Assembly (NCBI GenBank): GCA_020638195.1 | Contig: JACKJC010000002.1 | Span: forward strand, 248,001-312,000 | Source: Methylobacteriaceae bacterium | GTDB lineage: Bacteria > Pseudomonadota > Alphaproteobacteria > Rhizobiales > Beijerinckiaceae | Reading direction: 5' to 3' | DNA length: 64,000 nt | Shown: positions 1 to 8,301 of the stretch, piece after piece | Position numbering within the stretch: position 1 is the first letter of the stretch | How the letters are laid out: the number at the start of each line of letters is the position of its first letter | Made by a program: the position numbers and the translations under genes | The notes under the pieces: model-generated | What the model was told of the DNA's origin: nothing | What the model saw: the letters and a program-made list of their open reading frames with translations, nothing else | Database searches by the model: none

Positions 1-2
1 GG

Positions 3-305
3 GATTATCGGACGCGCTTCTGCGCCGACAAGGATTTTGTCAACGGCGTGCAGGCGATGACCCGCAGGAACAACGGAAACCCGCCCCCCGAGTATCGCAT
101 CTCCTATGTGCTGACGACGGGCGCCAATTGGGCCGGCCCGATCGGGGACTATCGGCTGACGGTCGACAAGGGCCGGACAGATGCGCTGATCAGCTTTTGC
201 GAAACGGGCGTGAAGAAGATCGGGCCGACGACATTCGAGGTTCGCCACCAGAATTTCACGCCGACGCGCGATATCGATATCATGATCGTGCGGGCGGGCG
301 AGTAG
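3..305 (+). CDS. DUF4424 family protein, C-terminal fragment
   Basis: The reading frame enters from the left edge of the window, so only the last 100 codons are visible. The fragment has the conserved tail of DUF4424 proteins: an early DYRTRFC segment, then YVLTTGANWAGPIGDYRL, LISFCETGVKKIGPTTFEV and a short charged end. Family members are usually exported proteins of unknown role; the signal peptide expected at the N-terminus lies outside the window. A secreted-protein gene follows 32 nt downstream on the same strand. The family call rests on remembered motifs, not a search. Confidence 0.75.
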   Translation, partial: DYRTRFCADKDFVNGVQAMTRRNNGNPPPEYRISYVLTTGANWAGPIGDYRLTVDKGRTDALISFCETGVKKIGPTTFEVRHQNFTPTRDIDIMIVRAGE

Positions 306-337
306 CTTTGCGCGAAAAACCTGCCTGGGGGGCATAG

Positions 338-1123
338 ATGAGAATGTTTGCGGCGGCGAGCGCGCTTGCGCTCGCGGGTTTCCTGTCCACGGGCGCGTTC
401 GGCGCGTCACGGCCGGCTTCATGTACGCTGGTCGTGAAAGGCAAGACCTACATCAACGGCCCGTGCGAGTTCGACGCCGACAAGGACGGATCGTTCCGCA
501 TCTCGGCCAAGGATTATTTCGCTTATGTCAACGTGACCGGAAAGACGGCGGAAGCTTCCTGGAACGCCGATCCGAAGGCGACCCATGCGCATGCGCCGCT
601 TGGCGCGCTGACGCGCAAGGGCGCGTGCTGGGAAAACGCCGACGCGAGAATCTGCGCGCGCGACCTGCCAGCGACGCAGAAGGCGGCCGCGCTCGCAGCC
701 CGGCCCAACGGCGAGTACATTTATCCTGATTATTCCGGGGCGTCGCAGAGTTGCGTGATCGCGCGCGGCGGCAAGTGGGTGGAGGGCGCGCTTCTCGTGC
801 TCGACACATGTCCCGGCGATCGATCCGCCAATCGTTTCGTTCGGGCGGGCGATGCAATGAAGATCGACAAGGCCGACGGCCTCTGCGCCGGCGTCGCGCC
901 GGGCGCAAAGCAGCTTGTCGTGCTGCAGAAATGCGGCGGTCCCGGCGCTGCGTGGACCGCGAGCGCCAGCGCGACGACTTCCGCCGCCGTGCGCTCGGCG
1001 AACGGGACGTGCTGGACAATCCCGAAAATGGCCGTCGACGACGCCAAGTTTCCGTTCGAGATCGTCGCCGCGCCCTGCGCGAAGGATGACAAGCAGCTCA
1101 AGTTCTTCTTCGAGAAGTCCTGA
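338..1123 (+). CDS. Secreted cysteine-rich protein, unknown function
   Basis: 261 aa with a clear Sec signal peptide (positive start, hydrophobic segment at residues 5-20, likely cleavage after GAFGA around residue 23). The mature part has ten cysteines, an even number that suits disulfides in the periplasm or outside the cell. The half from about residue 130 has repeated blocks around Cys (SQSC, LDTCPG, GLCAG, VLQKCGG, GTCWTI) spaced like the lobes of a ricin-B beta-trefoil, but the QxW signature is not convincing, so a lectin role is only a guess. Start is ATG with a weak upstream GGGGGG run. Its 3' end overlaps the convergent gene by 26 bp. Confidence 0.8.
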   Translation: MRMFAAASALALAGFLSTGAFGASRPASCTLVVKGKTYINGPCEFDADKDGSFRISAKDYFAYVNVTGKTAEASWNADPKATHAHAPLGALTRKGACWENADARICARDLPATQKAAALAARPNGEYIYPDYSGASQSCVIARGGKWVEGALLVLDTCPGDRSANRFVRAGDAMKIDKADGLCAGVAPGAKQLVVLQKCGGPGAAWTASASATTSAAVRSANGTCWTIPKMAVDDAKFPFEIVAAPCAKDDKQLKFFFEKS

Positions 1124-1466
1124 GCGCGTCGTCGATCAGCGCATTGCATTCCGCGAGAGCGGCGCCGTCGCCGCCGCGATCGGGATGCAGCGCGCGTGCG
1201 GCGAGACGACGCAGCGCGCGCAGACGCCGTGCGTCGCTCCCGGCCTTGGCGATGGCGCCGCGCATGGCTTCGATATCAGGCAATGCGACGCTGTCGGCGG
1301 GCGCGCGACCAATCTGCGCGGCATAGGCGCGAGCGGCTTCGCGGGCGCTACACACGATGTCGGGTAGGGCTTCGCCGAGATGAGCGCCCAGTCGCATCGT
1401 CGCCGGACGCGCACGCACAGTGTCGTTGTGGGCGATGCTTGCTAGGATGGAGGCGAAATCAGACAT
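1098..1466 (-). CDS. Small J-domain-like protein
   Basis: 122 aa starting MSDFASILASIAHND. The last 40 residues contain RRLAARALHPDRGGD followed by ECNALIDDAL, which matches the helix II / HPD loop / helix III region of a J-domain with an intact His-Pro-Asp. J-domain proteins stimulate Hsp70 ATPase; here only the minimal J-like core is present, with no G/F or zinc-finger region, so a co-chaperone role is inferred. The start is placed at the internal ATG because the reading frame further upstream codes an arginine-rich segment with no family character. It converges on the secreted-protein gene (26-bp overlap) and follows the MFS gene on the same strand. Confidence 0.65.
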   Translation of the reverse strand: MSDFASILASIAHNDTVRARPATMRLGAHLGEALPDIVCSAREAARAYAAQIGRAPADSVALPDIEAMRGAIAKAGSDARRLRALRRLAARALHPDRGGDGAALAECNALIDDALRTSRRRT

Positions 1467-1534
1467 GCGGCGCGCTCGCGTTGGCGTTGCGCAGCATGAA
1501 TGCGCTTTCGTAACAAAACGTAGTTTCCGTTTCG

Positions 1535-2722
1535 TCAGGCGTCGGAAGAGCGACGGCTGAGGACAAGCGAGGCCGCCGCGGCGACGACGAGCGCGGCGCA
1601 GCCCGCCACGACATAGGCGAATGCGGCGTTTCGAGCCGACCACAGAAAACCGAAGGCGGAATTGCCGATCACGAGCGCGATGGCGCTCGCGATATTGAAC
1701 AGGCCGAAGGCGGTGCCACGCAGGCTTTCGGGCGCGGTGTCGGCGACGAGCTTGGCGAACAGGCCCTGCGACAGAGCCATGTGCGCGCCCCACAGAGCGA
1801 CGCCGCAGAAGAAGAGCGGCAGCGACGTCGCCGTCGCGAGAACGAGATCGGCCGCGCAGAGAGCGAGCAGTCCCGCGACGATCATCGTGCGCGGCGAGAC
1901 GCGATCCGACAGCGCGCCGGCTGGATAGGCGCCGAGACCATAGACGACGCTCATCGCGACGAGGACGATCGGCGCCCAGGCGGGATCGAGGCCGAGGCCC
2001 GTGGCGCGCAGGACGAGAAAGGCCTCCGCGACGCGCACGCCCGCGAGCGCAGCGCCGAGCGCGACGACGATCCAGAATTCGCGCGGCATGCGTTCGGCTG
2101 CGGCAAGCGACAGCGGAAACTCCGCGCTTCTGGGCGTCGCGCTGTCCGCGGGCACGAATACGGCGAGCGTAGCGACAGATAAAAGCGCGGGAATGATCGC
2201 CAGCGCGAAGACGAGACGAAAATTGTCGGAGCTCGCCAACATCAGGCCGATGGCGGCGAGCGGGCCGACGATGCCTCCAATCGTGTCGAGCGACTGGCGC
2301 AGGCCAAAGGCGGCGCCGCGCTGTTCGGGCGGCGTGAGGTCCGCAATCAGCGCGTCGCGCGGCGCGCCGCGCACACCCTTGCCGAAGCGGTCCACGAGAT
2401 GGGCTGCAACGACGAGGAAGGGGCCGACCGCCAGCGCGAAAACAGGCTTCGTCGCGGCGGCGAGGCCATAGCCGATCAGCGCCGGCAGCTTGCGGCGGCC
2501 GAGCCAGTCGGAGAGCGCGCCGGAAAAGATCTTGACCGCGAGAGTGGTTGCTTCCGCGAAGCCCTCGATGATTCCGATGGCGGCGGCTGACAGGCCGAGC
2601 ACGGTCGTGAGATAGATCGGCAGCAGCGCATGGATCGCCTCGGAAGAAACGTCCATGAACATGGAGGTGAAGCCGAGCGCCCAGATCGCGCGCGACAGGC
2701 GGGGGCGATCAGCCGTCTTCAA
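1535..2722 (-). CDS. Major facilitator superfamily transporter
   Basis: About 395 aa with roughly 12 hydrophobic segments. MFS signatures are visible: GALSDWLGRRKLPAL in the loop after TM2 (motif A type, G-x-L-x-D-x-x-G-R-R), DRFGKGVRGAPRDAL after TM4, and a second SDRVSPR copy in the C-terminal half. The substrate cannot be predicted; the DRFGKGVRGAPRDA pattern resembles MFS proteins of drug or unknown-solute efflux type. An ATG 48 nt further upstream would add MDREPSGSRSGKGANV, but those codons come from an intergenic palindrome, so the TTG at 2722 (preceded by AAGGGGG, 8 nt away) is preferred. It lies downstream of the KAP NTPase gene on the same strand. Confidence 0.82.
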   Translation of the reverse strand: MKTADRPRLSRAIWALGFTSMFMDVSSEAIHALLPIYLTTVLGLSAAAIGIIEGFAEATTLAVKIFSGALSDWLGRRKLPALIGYGLAAATKPVFALAVGPFLVVAAHLVDRFGKGVRGAPRDALIADLTPPEQRGAAFGLRQSLDTIGGIVGPLAAIGLMLASSDNFRLVFALAIIPALLSVATLAVFVPADSATPRSAEFPLSLAAAERMPREFWIVVALGAALAGVRVAEAFLVLRATGLGLDPAWAPIVLVAMSVVYGLGAYPAGALSDRVSPRTMIVAGLLALCAADLVLATATSLPLFFCGVALWGAHMALSQGLFAKLVADTAPESLRGTAFGLFNIASAIALVIGNSAFGFLWSARNAAFAYVVAGCAALVVAAAASLVLSRRSSDA

Positions 2723-2741
2723 GACGTTCGCCCCCTTGCCA

Positions 2742-2770
2742 GACCGCGAGCCCGATGGCTCGCGGTCCAT
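2742..2770 (-). repeat. REP-like palindrome, copy 1
   Basis: A perfect inverted repeat: GACCGCGAGCC (2742-2752), loop CGAT, GGCTCGCGGTC (2757-2767), ending in CAT. Read on the minus strand it begins ATGGACCGCGAGCC directly after the TAG stop codon of the KAP gene (2773-2771). The same core occurs at 39473, 50230 and, degenerate, at 62052. Confidence 0.85.
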
Positions 2771-4930
2771 CTAAAGCGTCCACATGCGCGCGACCGCCGC
2801 CGCGCGGATCGCGGACGCCGTCGTTACAGCTCCGCCCTGCGCCGTCGCCGCCGCCCGCAATGCGGCGGCGACGCGCGGGCCTGCTTCCGGTGCGGCGAAG
2901 GCGGCCGCCGGGTCGCTCGATGCGAGAGATTTTGCGACGAGATCGCGTTCCGTGCGGGTTCCCCCGATCACCAGGGCGAGCTGGAAGGCGAGCGCGGCGA
3001 GATCGTCGGGCGCGTCGTGACGCGCGAGGCGATAGGCGTTGACGAGACGGTTGACGTTGCGCGGCGCGGGCCCGGCGAGGGACGCCAGCGCGGTCAACAG
3101 GCGCGTCTCGGGCTCGGCGAGCGGCAGTTCGAGCCGGGATGTCGCCTGCGGCGCGCGCTGCTCGCGTCGCGACGGCGCGCGGCCGGCGAGCTGTTCGACG
3201 AAGGCGCTCCAGCCCGGCGCCTCCATGGCGCCGAGCGCGAGCGGCGTCTGGATGACGCGCGCCAGCTCGACGCCGGCGCCCTCGACGGAATCGAAATGGC
3301 GCGGATCGAAGGCGGTCACCAGAGCGAAAGCCGGACGCGCGAGCGCGGAGGCGACGTTCTGCAAGAGGGCGAGCCCCTTTTGAGGCGGCAGGCGGTCGAG
3401 AGAATCGATCGCGATGACGTAACGCGCGGGCGCCGCGCCGGCGGACTTGCCGTCGCCCTCCCCCGCGCAGGCCGCATCGAGCGCCGCGAAATAGGCGCGT
3501 GCTTCGCCGGTATGGCCGGGCGTCGCATGCATGAAGGCCGGTTCGACAACGCTGGCGCCGCCGCCGCCGGCGCGCTTCTCGGCTTCCGCAGCTCTCTGCG
3601 CCAGGGCATCCGCTTCTCGCGCGAGGGCGTCGACGCGCTGCGCGTGATGGGCGATCTGATGATCGAGATCGGTTTTTCGCGCGGCTATGTCGACGTCGAG
3701 AAGCTGAGCGCCGCGCCACAGCGGCTGCGCGAAGCGCCAGGCGCGCCACAGCAGCAGCGCGAAGCAGGCGAAGCCCGCGAGTTCGGCGAAGCGGGCGGCC
3801 GTCTTGAGCGCGCCGATATGCGCGGTCATCCAGCCCGCCGCGCCCTTCAGGCTGTCGCCGCCGGATTGCAGCGGGTCGAGCCACGACCTGTCCACGGCCA
3901 TGGCGCCGAGCAGCCAGGAGAACAGGAACAGGATGACACCGAAGACGACGAGCTTCTTCTGGCCCTGATAGGCCCAGAGCGCGCGCAGCGACGCAAGAAA
4001 GCGATCGCCGGTTCCGCCGCTTTCGGCCAGCGTCTGTACGAGGCCCTTGTAGTCTGCGGTGGGATCGGCGCCGGCGAAGCCGAAGGCGCGTAGCGCCGGG
4101 TCGATCTTGCCGCGATGGCTGCGTGCGTAACCATCGATCTGCGAACCCGGCGTCTCGTAAAGCACGGTCTCGGTCAGGCGCGCGCGCCGCGTCACGGCCT
4201 CGTCGCGCGCAGCACGTTCGGCGGCGACGCGCCGGCGCGCTTCGTCCACATTGTCGGCCAGCGCGCGAGCGGTCTGGCGAGGATCGGAGGCGGCATGGGC
4301 AGCCTCTTCGGCCGCACGCTGCGCGATATGAGGATATTCGCGCGACAGGCGCGCATGCAGCCGTTCGGCGATGGCGGCGTCCGGCGCGTCGCCGAGATCA
4401 GGCGCCTCGAGGCGCAGCGCGACAATGCGCGGCAGGAAGGGGCCCGACGGCGCCGCGAGCGCTGCGGTTGAGAGCAGGCTCGCGCCTTCCACGAGGTCCA
4501 TCAGCGCGTGGCTCTTGCCCGAGCCCGGCCCGCCGGTGAGCGCGATCGACAGGGGCCCTTGCGCGCCGCGATGGGCGATCAGCTCCGACAGGCGCGCGAG
4601 CGGCGCGGCGCGGCCGAGCGAGTCCGGGCCGCCGGCCGCATCCGACACGAAGACGGGGCGAGGGGCGTCGGCGGGCGAAACGGGGGCCACGGCTGGCGCG
4701 GTCTGCATGTGACGTTGCGCGGGCGCGGGGGCGGGTTGAAGCGAGACCGGAGGCGCGGCGGCGGCGCGCGGCAGGCCGGGTTGGGTCGAGCCCGCCTGCG
4801 CCGAACCCGCCTGCGCCGAACTCGCCTGCGCCGAACTCGCCTGCGCATTGCGTGGCGGCGGGTAGATCGGGCCTTCCGTGAATGTCGGGGGGATGCGGTC
4901 TTTGTTTTCGCCGGATGGATCGCCGCCCAC
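2771..4930 (-). CDS. Membrane-associated KAP-type P-loop NTPase
   Basis: 719 aa. Residues 1-100 are a low-complexity Pro/Ala/Gln/Ser segment containing a tandem pentapeptide (A-Q-A-S/G-S). A P-loop GGPGSGKS lies at residues 133-140. Two strongly hydrophobic segments at about 324-345 and 377-398 interrupt the NTPase domain. A coiled-coil-like region (DALAREADALAQRAAEAEKRA) precedes the Walker B region YVIAIDSLDRLPPQKGL near residue 503, and AFDPRHFDSVEG follows. P-loop, inserted TM helices and a late D-x-L-D-R Walker B form the hallmark of KAP NTPases, which are membrane-anchored and face the cytoplasm. Its function is unknown; some relatives take part in phage exclusion, but nothing nearby suggests defence. 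Confidence 0.78.
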   Translation of the reverse strand: MGGDPSGENKDRIPPTFTEGPIYPPPRNAQASSAQASSAQAGSAQAGSTQPGLPRAAAAPPVSLQPAPAPAQRHMQTAPAVAPVSPADAPRPVFVSDAAGGPDSLGRAAPLARLSELIAHRGAQGPLSIALTGGPGSGKSHALMDLVEGASLLSTAALAAPSGPFLPRIVALRLEAPDLGDAPDAAIAERLHARLSREYPHIAQRAAEEAAHAASDPRQTARALADNVDEARRRVAAERAARDEAVTRRARLTETVLYETPGSQIDGYARSHRGKIDPALRAFGFAGADPTADYKGLVQTLAESGGTGDRFLASLRALWAYQGQKKLVVFGVILFLFSWLLGAMAVDRSWLDPLQSGGDSLKGAAGWMTAHIGALKTAARFAELAGFACFALLLWRAWRFAQPLWRGAQLLDVDIAARKTDLDHQIAHHAQRVDALAREADALAQRAAEAEKRAGGGGASVVEPAFMHATPGHTGEARAYFAALDAACAGEGDGKSAGAAPARYVIAIDSLDRLPPQKGLALLQNVASALARPAFALVTAFDPRHFDSVEGAGVELARVIQTPLALGAMEAPGWSAFVEQLAGRAPSRREQRAPQATSRLELPLAEPETRLLTALASLAGPAPRNVNRLVNAYRLARHDAPDDLAALAFQLALVIGGTRTERDLVAKSLASSDPAAAFAAPEAGPRVAAALRAAATAQGGAVTTASAIRAAAVARMWTL
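4788..4847 (-). repeat. 15-bp tandem repeat, 4 units, coding
   Basis: Four head-to-tail 15-nt units (4788-4802, 4803-4817, 4818-4832, 4833-4847), each GA(G/A)C(C/T)CGCCTGCGC(C/A) on the plus strand with 1-2 differences. They encode the A-Q-A-(S/G)-S pentapeptide array in the N-terminal linker of the KAP NTPase. The length is a multiple of three, so changes in unit number would keep the frame. Confidence 0.9.
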
Positions 4931-5092
4931 GTCCGTCTCCCTTGCAATCAGTTCGAATCTTCTAAATCACCGCATGAATAGCATATGCGTCGATTTGAAG
5001 ACGGGACCCTGAAGCGAAAAGGCTTCCCTCGCGCTCGCCCGGCGTCTAAAAGCAGCGCCAATTCCCTCCCTCTCGACGAGACAGACGAGCCC

Positions 5093-6745
5093 ATGGCGCG
5101 CCAGTTCATCTATCACATGCAGGGTCTGACCAAGACCTATCCCGGCGGCAAGAAGGTGCTGGACAACATCCACCTGTCCTTCTACCCGGACGCCAAGATC
5201 GGCGTGCTCGGCGTGAACGGCGCCGGCAAGTCGACGCTGCTCAAGATCATGGCGGGCATCGACACGGATTATGCCGGCGACGGCTGGGTCGCCGAAGGCG
5301 CGCGCGTCGGCTATCTGCCGCAGGAGCCGCAGCTCGACGCGGACCTGGACGTGCGCGGCAATGTCATGCTGGGCGTCGCCGAAAAGAAGGCGATCCTCGA
5401 CCGCTACAACGAACTCGCCATGAACTACTCGGACGAGACGGCGGACGAGATGACCAACCTGCAGGACGAGATCGAGGCCAAGGGCCTGTGGGATCTCGAC
5501 AGCCAGGTCGATCAGGCGATGGACGCGCTGAACTGCCCGCCCGACGATGCCGACGTCACCAAGCTGTCAGGCGGCGAGCGGCGCCGCGTCGCGCTTTGCA
5601 AGCTGCTGCTGGAACAGCCCGAACTGCTGCTGCTCGACGAACCGACCAACCATCTCGACGCCGAGACGGTGAACTGGCTGGAAGGCCATCTGCGCAATTA
5701 TCCCGGCGCGATCCTGATCGTGACCCACGACCGCTACTTCCTCGATAATGTCACGGGCTGGATTCTCGAACTCGATCGCGGCCGCGGCATTCCCTACGAG
5801 GGCAATTACACGAGCTGGCTGCACCAGAAGCAGAAGCGCCTCGCGCAGGAAGCTTCCGAAGACAAGGCCCGCCAGCGCGCGCTGGAAGCCGAAAGCGAGT
5901 GGATCGCGGCTTCGCCGAAGGCGCGTCAGGCCAAGAGCAAGGCGCGTATCCAGCGCTACGAGGAACTCGTCGCCAAGCAGAACGACAAGGCGCCGACGAC
6001 GGCGCAGATCATCATCCCCGTGGCCGAACGCCTCGGTCAGAACGTCATCGATTTCAACGGCCTGTCGAAGGCGTTCGGCGACAAGCTGCTGATCGACGAT
6101 CTCTCCTTCAAACTGCCGCCGGGCGGAATCGTCGGCGTGATCGGACCGAACGGCGCGGGCAAGACGACATTGTTCCGCATGATCACCGGCGCCGAAAAGC
6201 CGGACGCCGGCTCGATCGCCATCGGCGAGAGCGTGCAGCTCGGCTATGTCGATCAGAGCCGCGATGCGCTCGCCGACAACAAGACCGTCTGGGAGGAAGT
6301 TTCGGGCGGCAACGACGTGATCTATCTCGGCAAGCGCGAGATCAACAGTCGCGGCTATTGCTCGGCCTTCAACTTCAAGGGCGCCGACCAGCAGAAAAAG
6401 GTCGGCCAGCTCTCCGGCGGCGAACGCAACCGCGTCCATCTCGCCAAAATGCTGAAGAGCGGCGCCAATGTGCTGCTGCTCGACGAACCCACCAACGATC
6501 TCGACGTCGAAACGCTGCGCGCGCTGGAAGAGGCGCTGACGGATTTCGCGGGCTGCGCCGTCATCATCAGCCACGATCGCTTCTTCCTCGACCGCATCGC
6601 CACGCACATGCTCGCCTTCGAGGGCGACTCGCATGTCGAGTGGTTCGAAGGAAACTTCGCGGATTACGAGGAAGACAAGAAGCGGCGGCTGGGGATCGAC
6701 TCGATCATCCCGCACCGGCTGAAGTACAAGAAGTTTTCGCGGTGA
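5093..6745 (+). CDS. ettA: Energy-dependent translational throttle protein EttA
   Basis: 550 aa ABC-F ATPase with no membrane segment. Domain 1 has Walker A GVNGAGKST, signature LSGGERRR and Walker B LLLLDEPTNHLD; a charged linker with YTSWLHQKQKRLAQE follows; domain 2 has GPNGAGKTT, LSGGERNR and LLLDEPTNDLD. The start MARQFIYHMQGLTKTYPGG and the C-terminal HRLKYKKFSR are typical of EttA, which binds the ribosomal E site and gates translation by ATP/ADP ratio. The ATG at 5093 is chosen over one 108 nt upstream because family similarity begins exactly there and length then matches the usual 550-556 aa. The gene is divergent from the KAP NTPase gene and stands alone. Confidence 0.95.
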   Translation: MARQFIYHMQGLTKTYPGGKKVLDNIHLSFYPDAKIGVLGVNGAGKSTLLKIMAGIDTDYAGDGWVAEGARVGYLPQEPQLDADLDVRGNVMLGVAEKKAILDRYNELAMNYSDETADEMTNLQDEIEAKGLWDLDSQVDQAMDALNCPPDDADVTKLSGGERRRVALCKLLLEQPELLLLDEPTNHLDAETVNWLEGHLRNYPGAILIVTHDRYFLDNVTGWILELDRGRGIPYEGNYTSWLHQKQKRLAQEASEDKARQRALEAESEWIAASPKARQAKSKARIQRYEELVAKQNDKAPTTAQIIIPVAERLGQNVIDFNGLSKAFGDKLLIDDLSFKLPPGGIVGVIGPNGAGKTTLFRMITGAEKPDAGSIAIGESVQLGYVDQSRDALADNKTVWEEVSGGNDVIYLGKREINSRGYCSAFNFKGADQQKKVGQLSGGERNRVHLAKMLKSGANVLLLDEPTNDLDVETLRALEEALTDFAGCAVIISHDRFFLDRIATHMLAFEGDSHVEWFEGNFADYEEDKKRRLGIDSIIPHRLKYKKFSR

Positions 6746-6844
6746 TGGCGCGCGTCGCTTGACGATTGTGAACGGATAGTTCTGACATTAGGTTCTGCCC
6801 GGTGACGTGCGCCTGCGCGTCCTTAACGCTCGTCGCGAGGACAC

Positions 6845-7825
6845 ATGCGCGCCATCCGCTGCCACGCCTTCACAGGCCCGAAAGACCTGCGGCTCGAGGA
6901 CATTCCCGATCCCGTTCCCGGCGCCGGCCAGGTTTTGATCGCGGTCGAGGCCTGCGGGCTCGGGTTTGTCGACGGGCTGCTGGTGCAGGGCAAGTATCAG
7001 GTGAAGGACCCGCTGCCCTTCACGCCGGGCGGCGAGATGGCGGGGCGCGTGCTCGCCGTGGGCGAGGGCGTGTCGGGCGACCTCGTCGGCAAGCGGGTGG
7101 CGGGGCTCGCCAAGGGCGGGCTCGCCGAAAAGGCGTTGCTGCCGGCGGTCGCGTGCGCCGTTCTGCCCGAAAAATTCGAGAGCGCGGGCGCCGCCGCATC
7201 GCTCATCAATTACGGCACGGCGATCTTCGGTTTCGAGGACTGCGGACATCTGAAAGCGGGTGAGACCGTGCTGGTGCTCGGCGCCTCCGGCGGCGTCGGC
7301 ATGGCGGCGATCGACGTTTCACGCGGTATGGGCGCCACGGTGATCGCGGCGGCCTCGTCCGAGGACAAGCGGCAAGCCGCGATCGCGCGCGGCGCACACA
7401 AGGCGATCGACTATACGCAGGACGACTGGCGCAAGGCGCTGACCGAGGCGCTGGAGGGCAAGGGGCTCGACGTCGTCTACGATCCCGTCAGCGGCGCATG
7501 GTCGGAGGCGGCTTTCCGGTCGCTGGCGCCGGGCGGGCGGCACCTCGTCATCGGCTTCGCCTCCGGCGAAATCGCAAAGCTGCCGCTCAATCTCGCGCTG
7601 CTGAAGCGCGCCGCGCTGGTCGGCGTCGACTGGGGCGGCCATGTGCGGGCGGATCCGAAGGAGGGCGCCCGGATCACGCGCCGGCTGATGGAACTGGTGG
7701 AGCAGGGCAGGATCACGCCGCGCGCCGACAGCGTGCATGCGCTCGCCGAAGCGCCGGAGGTGATCGCCGCCATGCTGGCGCGCAAGATGATAGGCAAGCC
7801 GGTGATCACCCCCAACAACAATTGA
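6845..7825 (+). CDS. NADPH:quinone oxidoreductase family protein
   Basis: 326 aa zinc-less medium-chain dehydrogenase/reductase. N-terminal GroES-like domain: LPFTPGGEMAGRVLAVGEGV. The Rossmann part has VLVLGASGGVGMAAIDVSRG near residue 142, followed by AAASSEDKRQAAIARGAHKAIDY, as in quinone oxidoreductases and crotonyl-type reductases. The catalytic and structural zinc cysteine sets of alcohol dehydrogenases are missing. It would use NADPH to reduce quinones or another enone; the real substrate is unknown. Start ATG at 6845 follows GCGAGGACAC. No operon partners: 99 nt from ettA and 126 nt before the next gene. Confidence 0.88.
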   Translation: MRAIRCHAFTGPKDLRLEDIPDPVPGAGQVLIAVEACGLGFVDGLLVQGKYQVKDPLPFTPGGEMAGRVLAVGEGVSGDLVGKRVAGLAKGGLAEKALLPAVACAVLPEKFESAGAAASLINYGTAIFGFEDCGHLKAGETVLVLGASGGVGMAAIDVSRGMGATVIAAASSEDKRQAAIARGAHKAIDYTQDDWRKALTEALEGKGLDVVYDPVSGAWSEAAFRSLAPGGRHLVIGFASGEIAKLPLNLALLKRAALVGVDWGGHVRADPKEGARITRRLMELVEQGRITPRADSVHALAEAPEVIAAMLARKMIGKPVITPNNN

Positions 7826-7951
7826 AGTAAAGGCGCGTTCAAGGCGCGATGACAGCCCGATCACGCTTTCGTTGGACGCTGAACTCGTCGCGGTTCTGAC
7901 CGTTTTCCCCAGTGTGGCTTCCGCCGCCACATTTTCAAGAGGGAGAACGAA

Positions 7952-8182
7952 ATGAACAGGACTATCCTCGCAGCCGCCGCGCTCGTGTTTCTTGCCGGCG
8001 CGCCGGCGGCCTATGCCCAGGCGGCCGGAGCGGGCACTGCCGGCAAGCCGGCGCCGGCTAAACCGTCGACGCCGATGAACGCGAAGAGTTCGCCGGCCGC
8101 GTCGACCGACTGCGCCAAGTTGACGGAGGCCAAGGCCCGTCAGGAATGCATGACCGGCGCCGGCATGCATAAGAAGATGTAA
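7952..8182 (+). CDS. Small exported protein, unknown function
   Basis: 76 aa. Residues 1-22 form a Sec signal peptide (MNRTILAAAALVFLAG, cleavage after AYA). The mature part is Ala/Pro/Lys-rich, with one pair of cysteines in DCAKLTEAKARQECMTGAGMHKK; the C-x-K-x12-C spacing is common in small periplasmic proteins of this group. RBS GAGGGAGA sits 7 nt before the ATG. It stands alone between the oxidoreductase and the methionine operon. Confidence 0.75.
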   Translation: MNRTILAAAALVFLAGAPAAYAQAAGAGTAGKPAPAKPSTPMNAKSSPAASTDCAKLTEAKARQECMTGAGMHKKM

Positions 8183-8199
8183 CGCTGCCGCTGGACCGT

Positions 8200-8214
8200 C
8201 CGGGATATTCCCGG
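8200..8214 (+). terminator. Hairpin after small exported protein
   Basis: CCGGGA-TAT-TCCCGG is a perfect 6-bp stem 18 nt after the stop codon. There is no T tract, so it is only a weak terminator candidate; it does sit between the gene and the next promoter. Confidence 0.3.
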
Positions 8215-8240
8215 GCGGGACCGGCGCGCGCTCGCGGGGC

Positions 8241-8280
8241 TTGCCATGCGCCTTTGGATACGTATAAAGATATCTTTATA
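8241..8280 (+). promoter_or_regulatory. Promoter plus 18-bp palindromic operator of the metF/metH operon
   Basis: TTGCCA (8241-8246), 16 nt, then TATAAA (8263-8268) forms a near-consensus sigma-70 promoter. The -10 box is the left end of a perfect palindrome, TATAAAGAT-ATCTTTATA (8263-8280), in otherwise GC-rich DNA. This is the expected size, symmetry and place for an ArsR-family repressor site, and the first gene downstream encodes an ArsR-type HTH. I recall similar AT-rich palindromes near methionine-cycle genes under ArsR-type (SahR-like) control; that link is inference. Confidence 0.75.
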
Positions 8281-8301
8281 TCTTTCAATCGTACCGAGCC
8301 C

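Noticed and set aside
8254..8301. Start of the ArsR-methyltransferase gene at 8254
   Set aside because: This position lies upstream of the -10 box; the codons MDTYKDIF fall in the promoter/operator.
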